Positions 6,162 to 10,549 of a stretch of 10,549 nt of DNA are shown piece after piece. How positions within the stretch are numbered: position 1 is the first letter of the stretch; every line of letters starts with the position of its first letter. Position numbers and translations under genes: made by a program. The notes beneath the pieces are model-generated. The model was not told the DNA's origin, ran no database searches, and saw nothing but the letters and a program-made list of their open reading frames with translations. The stretch is from Phycisphaerae bacterium (GTDB lineage Bacteria > Planctomycetota > Phycisphaerae > JAJVII01), in assembly GCA_028706835.1 (NCBI GenBank), contig JAQTVL010000099.1, forward strand, positions 1 through 10,549. Reading direction: 5' to 3'.

Positions 6162-7850
6162 ATGTCGCGCGCTGTTCGGTCGCTGTCCGTGGTCCTGCTG
6201 GCGTTGTCTTTGGCCGGCTGCGGCGTGCCGGCGGAGAAAGGCCCAGCCGACTCCTTCGGCATCGACTTCTCCATGCCGCCAGGCTCCCAAGTCGACGGCG
6301 CCATCGTGTTCCTCGTCGACGGGCTCAACCCCGATGTCTTCGGCCAGTTGCTCGACAAGGGCGAATTGCCCGCCATCAAAAAGTATTTCGTCGACCGCGG
6401 CCTGTTCGTCCCGCGGGCGGCGTCCAACATTCCCTGCATCACCATGTCCTGCCTGACGAGCATCGTCACCGGCCAGTTCCCGGGCCACCATGGCCTGATC
6501 GCCCCCAAGTGGTTCGACCGCAACCGCCTGCTGTTCTGCAACTACGAGACGCTCGCCAACAAAAACGACCTCGACCGCGGCTACCACGCGGCCAACCTGT
6601 TCGAGCAGTTCCCCGACCGGCTGACGTTCTCCCTGTTCTTCCAGCCCCACCGCGGGGCCACGTGGTTCTTCGAGAACCGCCTGTCGGCCGGCCCCGCCAT
6701 GGCGTTCTCGATGTACGGCCTGATCGACCGCGTGGCGATGTATCGCTTCAACCAGGTCATGGACGTCGCCCGCCGGACGCATCAGTTCCCGGCCGTCAGC
6801 GTCGTCTACCTGCTCTCGCCGAACTTCACCGCCTACGATTTCGGGTTCAATTCGCCGGACTACCGCGGGTCGATCCGTCAGGCCGACCGCCGGATCGGCA
6901 GAATCCTCGGCGATGTCCAGCGGGCCGGGCTGCTCGACAAGCTCGTCATCGCCATGATCAGCGACCACGGCCACGCCGACACGCCAAACCACCCGGCGGT
7001 CGATCGCTGGCTGAACGACGACGTTGGCCTGAACATTCTCTCCGGCGAGCCGGACGACGAAGACTCGCCGTTCGAGACGCGCCTGGCCAAGTATGAACGA
7101 GTAGCCGGCGTGACCTACAACGGCGGCGACCGCTATTGGACGGTGTATCTCCGCCGCCCGATCCGCAACGACGGCAAGCTCGTGCGGATGGCCGCCTGGG
7201 TCGAGCGCCCGACCGCCGACGACCTGCACCGCTACCCGGTGCGGCGAGGCGGGGATGTGGACCTGCCGGCCAAGCTGCTGGAGCAGAAGAGCATCGAGGC
7301 GGTCGCTTACCGTGCCGCCGAGGACGCAGTTCATGTTCTATTCAGGTCCGGTGAGGTTGAATTCCGACGACTGCCCGCCTCCGCCGGGGCTCCACCCGCC
7401 GATCGGCCGATCCGCTATCGGCTGGTCGCCGGCACGCATCCGCCGGAATGGGCAGGCCGATTGCCCGCGGACGTGCTCGCGGGCAAGCCGCTCACCGGGC
7501 GGCAATGGCTGGATGCGACGCACGCGACGGAGTTCCCCGATCTGCCCGAGCAGATTCTGGCGCACTTCGACGGCAAACTCGCTGGCGACGTCGTGGTGTT
7601 CCCCACCCCGGGTTGGGACATCGACGGCTGGCGCAAGGCGGGCCACGGCGGAATCCATGCCAACGAGATGCTGGCCCCGATGGTGCTCGCCGGGCCGGGC
7701 GTTCCGCACAACAGACTTGGCGCTGCGCGCAGCGTCGATATGATGCCAACTCTGCTACAGTTGCTCGGCCGGCCGATTCCGGCGGGGCTCGACGGCCGAT
7801 CGCTGCTGGCCCCGAGCGCGACAACGCAGCCGACACGTGCCGCGAAGTAG
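6162..7850 (+). CDS. Alkaline-phosphatase-superfamily phosphodiesterase lipoprotein with altered metal site
   Basis: A 562-residue protein of the type I phosphodiesterase/nucleotide pyrophosphatase branch of the alkaline phosphatase superfamily, which hydrolyses phosphate diesters or monoesters with two bound metals. The signal peptide ends in lipobox LAGC (Cys20), so it is likely an envelope lipoprotein. Motifs seen: metal ligand Asp53 in FLVDGLNPD; predicted nucleophile Thr94 in IPCITMSCLTSIVTG; Asp268 and His269 in ISDHGH; His495 in GHGGIHANE. Where the family has D-x3-H-xx-G for the second metal, this protein has Asn221 and Tyr225 (PNFTAYDFG). The Asn of the family TFPNH motif aligns with Cys97. 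It may therefore use one metal, have a shifted site (Asp226 is nearby), or have lost activity. The next gene starts 18 nt downstream, indicating an operon. The fold is sure; substrate and activity are not. Confidence 0.88.
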   Translation: MSRAVRSLSVVLLALSLAGCGVPAEKGPADSFGIDFSMPPGSQVDGAIVFLVDGLNPDVFGQLLDKGELPAIKKYFVDRGLFVPRAASNIPCITMSCLTSIVTGQFPGHHGLIAPKWFDRNRLLFCNYETLANKNDLDRGYHAANLFEQFPDRLTFSLFFQPHRGATWFFENRLSAGPAMAFSMYGLIDRVAMYRFNQVMDVARRTHQFPAVSVVYLLSPNFTAYDFGFNSPDYRGSIRQADRRIGRILGDVQRAGLLDKLVIAMISDHGHADTPNHPAVDRWLNDDVGLNILSGEPDDEDSPFETRLAKYERVAGVTYNGGDRYWTVYLRRPIRNDGKLVRMAAWVERPTADDLHRYPVRRGGDVDLPAKLLEQKSIEAVAYRAAEDAVHVLFRSGEVEFRRLPASAGAPPADRPIRYRLVAGTHPPEWAGRLPADVLAGKPLTGRQWLDATHATEFPDLPEQILAHFDGKLAGDVVVFPTPGWDIDGWRKAGHGGIHANEMLAPMVLAGPGVPHNRLGAARSVDMMPTLLQLLGRPIPAGLDGRSLLAPSATTQPTRAAK

Positions 7851-7868
7851 AGGATTGAGGTAGTTCTG

Positions 7869-9152
7869 ATGGATGAGACGGTTGAACTGACCCGAAAGAC
7901 CGCACACCGAACGTCGTGGGCCGACTGCTACGACGTGCCCGGGCCGGACCTGTTCGACAAGGTCCACGCGTTCGCACAATACGTCGACTGGGTTCACGAG
8001 AAGGACCACTGCTTCTTCCGCTGGCCGCTCTCGTCGCCCAACTCGACGCGCGTGGTCATTTCGCACCCGACCCGGGGCGAGCCGCGCGAGATGATCATGC
8101 TCGGCTCCAATTCGTATCTCGGCCTGACCAACGACCCGCGCGTGATCAAGGCGTCCATTGAGGCCACCAAAACCTACGGCTACGGCGCCGGCTCGGTGCC
8201 CCTCTACTCCGGAACCTGCGAACTGCACATTCAACTGGAAAAACGGCTGGCCGAGTGGTACCGCTGCGAGGATGCGATCATCTTCCCGACCGGCTACGCC
8301 GCCAACGTCGGCACCATCTCGGCCCTGCTCCGCAAGGAGGACGTGGCCGTCAACGATCTGTTCAACCACGCCTCGATCTACGACGGCTGCAAGCTGTCCG
8401 GCGCGGCCATGCACACCTTCGCCCACCGCAGCATGAGGCGGCTGGAAAGTGTGCTCCGCAACGTGACCGGCCCCGAGCACGGCACGCTGGTCATCACCGA
8501 CGGCGTGTTCTCGATGGAAGGCGACCTCGCCCCGCTCGACGACATCCTCACGATCGCCCGGCGGCACAACGCCCGCGTCATGCTCGACGACTCGCACGCC
8601 CTCGGCGTGATCGGCCCCACCGGCCGCGGCACCGCCGAACTCTACGGCGTCGAGGGCCAGATCGACCTCACCGTCGGCACGCTCAGCAAGTGCCTCGGCG
8701 GCATCGGCGGCGTCGTCGCCGGCACGCACGACGCGATCGAGTACCTCCGATTCTACGCACGGTCGTTCTTCTTCTCCGGCGCCGTCCCGCCGCCGGTCAT
8801 CGCCGGGGCCCTGGCGGCACTGGACATCCTCGAGACCGAGCCGCATCACCTGGCCAGCCTGTGGAAGAACATCCGCTACGTCACCGGCAAGCTGCGCGAA
8901 CTGGGCTTCGACCTGGGGCACACGGCGTCGGCGATCATCCCGATCATCATCGGCGAGGAGATGAAGCTGAAGGAACTCCTGCGCGAGCTGCTGGCCGCTG
9001 GGGTCTTCATGAACTTCGTCGCATTCCCCGCTGTCCCGCGACGGCGGGCCCGGCTGCGCATGAGCATGATGTCCGGTCACACCCAGGCCGACCTCGACTA
9101 CGTGATCGAGACGCTCAGCCGCCTGGGCAAGAAGTACGGCGTGATCTCTTGA
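7869..9152 (+). CDS. Alpha-oxoamine synthase family PLP enzyme, serine palmitoyltransferase-like
   Basis: A 427-residue fold-type I PLP enzyme. The family condenses an amino acid with an acyl thioester and releases CO2 (serine palmitoyltransferase, AONS/KAPA synthase, KBL, ALA synthase). ATG 7869 has GAGG at 7857-7860. An N-terminal extension of about 75 residues precedes the core, which opens with LGSNSYLGL. PLP residues visible: His167 in NHASIYDGC (ring stacking), Asp240 and His243 in LDDSHALG, and Schiff-base Lys274 in GTLSKCLGG. The C-terminal domain has the usual PRRRARLRMSMM segment that meets the carboxylate. The HASIYDGC motif and the extended SDR that follows favour a serine palmitoyltransferase-like role over biotin or threonine metabolism, since no bio or tdh genes are near. 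It is 18 nt behind the phosphodiesterase gene and very likely cotranscribed. The exact substrate is not proven. Confidence 0.87.
   Translation: MDETVELTRKTAHRTSWADCYDVPGPDLFDKVHAFAQYVDWVHEKDHCFFRWPLSSPNSTRVVISHPTRGEPREMIMLGSNSYLGLTNDPRVIKASIEATKTYGYGAGSVPLYSGTCELHIQLEKRLAEWYRCEDAIIFPTGYAANVGTISALLRKEDVAVNDLFNHASIYDGCKLSGAAMHTFAHRSMRRLESVLRNVTGPEHGTLVITDGVFSMEGDLAPLDDILTIARRHNARVMLDDSHALGVIGPTGRGTAELYGVEGQIDLTVGTLSKCLGGIGGVVAGTHDAIEYLRFYARSFFFSGAVPPPVIAGALAALDILETEPHHLASLWKNIRYVTGKLRELGFDLGHTASAIIPIIIGEEMKLKELLRELLAAGVFMNFVAFPAVPRRRARLRMSMMSGHTQADLDYVIETLSRLGKKYGVIS
9136..9152. repeat. 17-bp direct repeat flanking the hairpin cluster, left copy
   Basis: ACGGCGTGATCTCTTGA, the last codons and stop of the oxoamine synthase. 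It recurs at 9256-9272 with one T/C difference. A further CGAC match at 9160-9163 and 9280-9283 keeps the same 120-bp offset. Confidence 0.8.
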
Positions 9153-9174
9153 CCTGACACGACAACCCCGCTTC

Positions 9175-9246
9175 GTAGCACGGGCATCTTGCCCGTGGGT
9201 TTCCGGGGCCAGGACGGCCCCGAGAATCATGGGCGGGACGCCCATG
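9175..9246. repeat. Cluster of three palindromes (REP-like, GTAG foot)
   Basis: GTAG (9175-9178) precedes hairpin 1, CACGGGCA (9179-9186) with TGCCCGTG (9190-9197). Hairpin 2 is CGGGGCC (9204-9210) with GGCCCCG (9216-9222). Hairpin 3 is CATGGGCG (9228-9235) with CGCCCATG (9239-9246). All stems are perfect, 7-8 bp. The minus strand translates to MGVPPM and HGQDARAT, peptides I recall as common artefacts of such repeats in Planctomycetes and Verrucomicrobia. There is no T run, so it is not a classical terminator, though it may weaken read-through. Confidence 0.8.
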
Positions 9247-9255
9247 CCGCGAGTG

Positions 9256-9272
9256 ACGGCGTGATCTCCTGA
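9256..9272. repeat. 17-bp direct repeat flanking the hairpin cluster, right copy
   Basis: ACGGCGTGATCTCCTGA, 16 of 17 bases equal to 9136-9152. It ends 12 nt before the start codon at 9285, so it resembles a duplicated 3' end of the oxoamine synthase gene placed after the hairpin cluster. Confidence 0.8.
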
Positions 9273-9284
9273 GCGAGTGCGACG

Positions 9285-10292
9285 ATGCGCGTCCTGGTCA
9301 CCGGCGCCGCCGGGTTTATCGGCAACGCCGCCGCCCGCGAGTGCCTGCGGCGCGGGGCCGACGTGGTCGCTCTGATTCACCGCCGCCTGCCGCAGGGGCT
9401 TGAACACGCCACGCTCGTTCGCGCCCCGATGCACGACCCCGCCGCCCTGCGAACCGCACTGACCCATCACGGCCCGTTCGACGCCGCCATCCACTGCGCC
9501 GGGCGGGCGACCGACATCGGACTCGACGCTGCCTTCCGCGCCGCCAACTATGACGCCGTGCTCCGCCTGATCGGCTGCATGGATGCCGCCCGAATCACCC
9601 GGCTGGTCCACGTCTCGACGACCGATGTTTACGGCCTGCGCGACTTCACCGCAGCCGACGAACGCACGCCGTTGCGGAGCACCGTCTGCAACCCTTACCC
9701 GCGCTACAAGATCCTCGCGGAGAAGGCCATCGCCCGCTTGCTGCCGCGCAGCCGATACGCAATCCTTCGGCCGGCTGCCGTCTGGGGCCCGGGCGATCGC
9801 AGCATCCTGCCGCGTGTGCTCCGCTACCTGAGCCAGAATCGCAGCCTCGTACACTTCGGCCGGTGGGCCGGTCGGAATCGCTGGCCGCTGGCCCACGTCG
9901 ACAACGTCGCCCGCGCCGCCTGGCTGGCCTGCACCGCCCCGGAGGCAGCCGGCGAAGCGTTCAACGTGCTGGACGAGGAATTCACCACCATCGACGAATA
10001 CTACCGGCTGTTGCTCAGCGTATGCCTCGGCGACGCCTCGCCGCGCCGCAGCATCCGCGTGCCGTTGGCCGTCGGCTGGCTCATGGGCATCGCCTCGACG
10101 CTGCTGTCGAACGCGCTCGGCCGGGACGCACCGCTTTTCGAGCCGTCGCTATACGACCTGTACGCCGCGGCCTGCAACCTGGATTTCAGCAGGAAGAAGA
10201 TAGCGGCGCTATTCGCCGCCCACGGCGAGCCGTTCGTCACGCGGTCCGAAGGTCTGGCGGGATTGGCGAACATCGAGCGCACGCACGCCTGA
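9285..10292 (+). CDS. Extended short-chain dehydrogenase/epimerase (NAD-dependent epimerase or 3beta-HSD-like)
   Basis: A 335-residue extended SDR. It begins with the Rossmann motif TGAAGFIG (Gly7, Gly10, Gly13), has HCAG in the cofactor region, the active-site strand VHVSTTDVYG, and the catalytic YxxxK as Tyr138 and Lys142 (YPRYKILAE). The RPAAVWGPGD segment and the C-terminal substrate lobe are as in 3beta-hydroxysteroid dehydrogenase-like or epimerase proteins. The start at 9285 is fixed by the Rossmann fold beginning at residue 2; the ribosome binding site is poor (GAGCGAG), as expected for a formerly coupled operon gene. Following an oxoamine synthase, it is a candidate 3-keto long-chain-base or ceramide reductase (CerR-like), by context only. 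Sugar-nucleotide epimerase or dehydratase remains possible. Residues about 260-275 are hydrophobic and could touch the membrane. Confidence 0.86.
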   Translation: MRVLVTGAAGFIGNAAARECLRRGADVVALIHRRLPQGLEHATLVRAPMHDPAALRTALTHHGPFDAAIHCAGRATDIGLDAAFRAANYDAVLRLIGCMDAARITRLVHVSTTDVYGLRDFTAADERTPLRSTVCNPYPRYKILAEKAIARLLPRSRYAILRPAAVWGPGDRSILPRVLRYLSQNRSLVHFGRWAGRNRWPLAHVDNVARAAWLACTAPEAAGEAFNVLDEEFTTIDEYYRLLLSVCLGDASPRRSIRVPLAVGWLMGIASTLLSNALGRDAPLFEPSLYDLYAAACNLDFSRKKIAALFAAHGEPFVTRSEGLAGLANIERTHA

Positions 10293-10356
10293 TTGTCCAG
10301 CCGCGCCCCCCTGCCCCGAGCGAAACCCCCGCCCTCATCGAGCCCGCCCCCTTCTT

Positions 10357-10402
10357 TGTCCCGTAGGGACACATGGAAATAGCCCAGCGATCTATCGCTG
10401 GG
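10357..10402. repeat. Pair of palindromes after the SDR gene
   Basis: TGTCCC (10357-10362) with GGGACA (10366-10371) around GTA, then CCCAGCGA (10383-10390) with TCGCTGGG (10395-10402) around TCTA. I recall the combination of a GTCCCGTAGGGAC palindrome and an AGCCCAGCG palindrome as a frequent intergenic repeat in several bacterial phyla. Neither stem is followed by a T run. The remaining intergenic DNA (10293-10537) is a C-rich stretch and an unremarkable leader with no clear promoter. Confidence 0.65.
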
Positions 10403-10537
10403 GATGCGATCGCCCCCATTTCGCCCAGTCCCGTAGATACCATGTGGCAAAAGCGGCCAGACTCTTGCAGGATATGGGGAAACGCTCAGTTGGTTGCGTT
10501 CGAGCTGTTTACCTTCACCCTTACAGGAGGCTGGCCA

Positions 10538-10549
10538 ATGGACAAGTTT
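10538..10549 (+). CDS. Start of a further gene, cut by the window edge
   Basis: ATG at 10538 with a perfect AGGAGG at 10525-10530 and 7-nt spacing. Only four codons (MDKF) are inside the window, so no function can be given. It is codirectional with the SDR but 245 bp away, so it may have its own promoter. Confidence 0.6.

Noticed and set aside
5877..7334. A 485-codon open frame on the minus strand opposite the phosphodiesterase gene
   Set aside because: No domain is recognisable, it runs through the promoter and leader region, and it overlaps the well-supported plus-strand gene.
7869..9152. Assignment as biotin (bioF) or threonine (kbl) enzyme
   Set aside because: No bio or tdh genes are near, the N-terminal extension is long, and the HASIYDGC motif with an SDR neighbour points elsewhere. 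The gene symbol was therefore left empty.
9175..9246. Intrinsic terminator after the oxoamine synthase gene
   Set aside because: Three strong stems are present, but none is followed by a T run, and a GTAG foot with recurrent palindromes fits a REP-like repeat better.
7755..9896. A 713-codon open frame on the minus strand across three plus-strand genes
   Set aside because: It is antisense to genes with clear catalytic motifs, has low-complexity composition rich in Arg, Gly, Val and Asp, and includes a stretch translated from the hairpin cluster. Long shadow frames are expected at this GC content.

Overview
This is a GC-rich chromosomal window, most likely from a Planctomycetota bacterium (Phycisphaerae-like; inference). 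The grounds are a DUF4159 protein carrying a terpenoid-cyclase-like toroid, two large lipoproteins, and intergenic gaps packed with several palindromic repeat families typical of large planctomycete-type genomes. No tRNA, rRNA, CRISPR array or transposase gene was seen.

Layout. (1) 1-114: the end of a repeat copy, which may serve as terminator for the next gene. (2) 115-2397, minus strand: a lipoprotein with an alpha/alpha-toroid region followed by two DUF4159 domains. (3) 2398-3488: a divergent intergenic region of about 1.1 kb without a convincing gene. It holds three convergent pairs of REP-like palindromes and other repeats. (4) 3489-4058, plus strand: a stand-alone response regulator, closed by a strong intrinsic terminator. 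(5) 4306-5961, plus strand: a TolC-family outer-membrane lipoprotein behind a near-consensus promoter. (6) 6162-7850 and 7869-9152, plus strand: a probable two-gene operon of an alkaline-phosphatase-superfamily phosphodiesterase lipoprotein and an alpha-oxoamine synthase (serine palmitoyltransferase-like PLP enzyme). (7) 9285-10292: an extended short-chain dehydrogenase, now separated from (6) by a hairpin cluster bracketed by a 17-bp direct repeat. (8) 10538-10549: the first codons of another gene with a perfect Shine-Dalgarno sequence.

How the genes may work together. The oxoamine synthase followed by an extended SDR is the combination that makes and reduces a 3-keto long-chain base in bacterial sphingolipid synthesis. 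The upstream lipoprotein phosphodiesterase could act on a lipid or head group at the envelope. This is inference from families and order. The most notable protein observation is that this phosphodiesterase keeps one metal site of its superfamily but has Asn and Tyr where the second site normally has Asp and His. The most notable DNA observation is the repeat content: hairpins with compensatory stem changes, GGAG or GTAG at their foot, and apparent insertion between operon genes.
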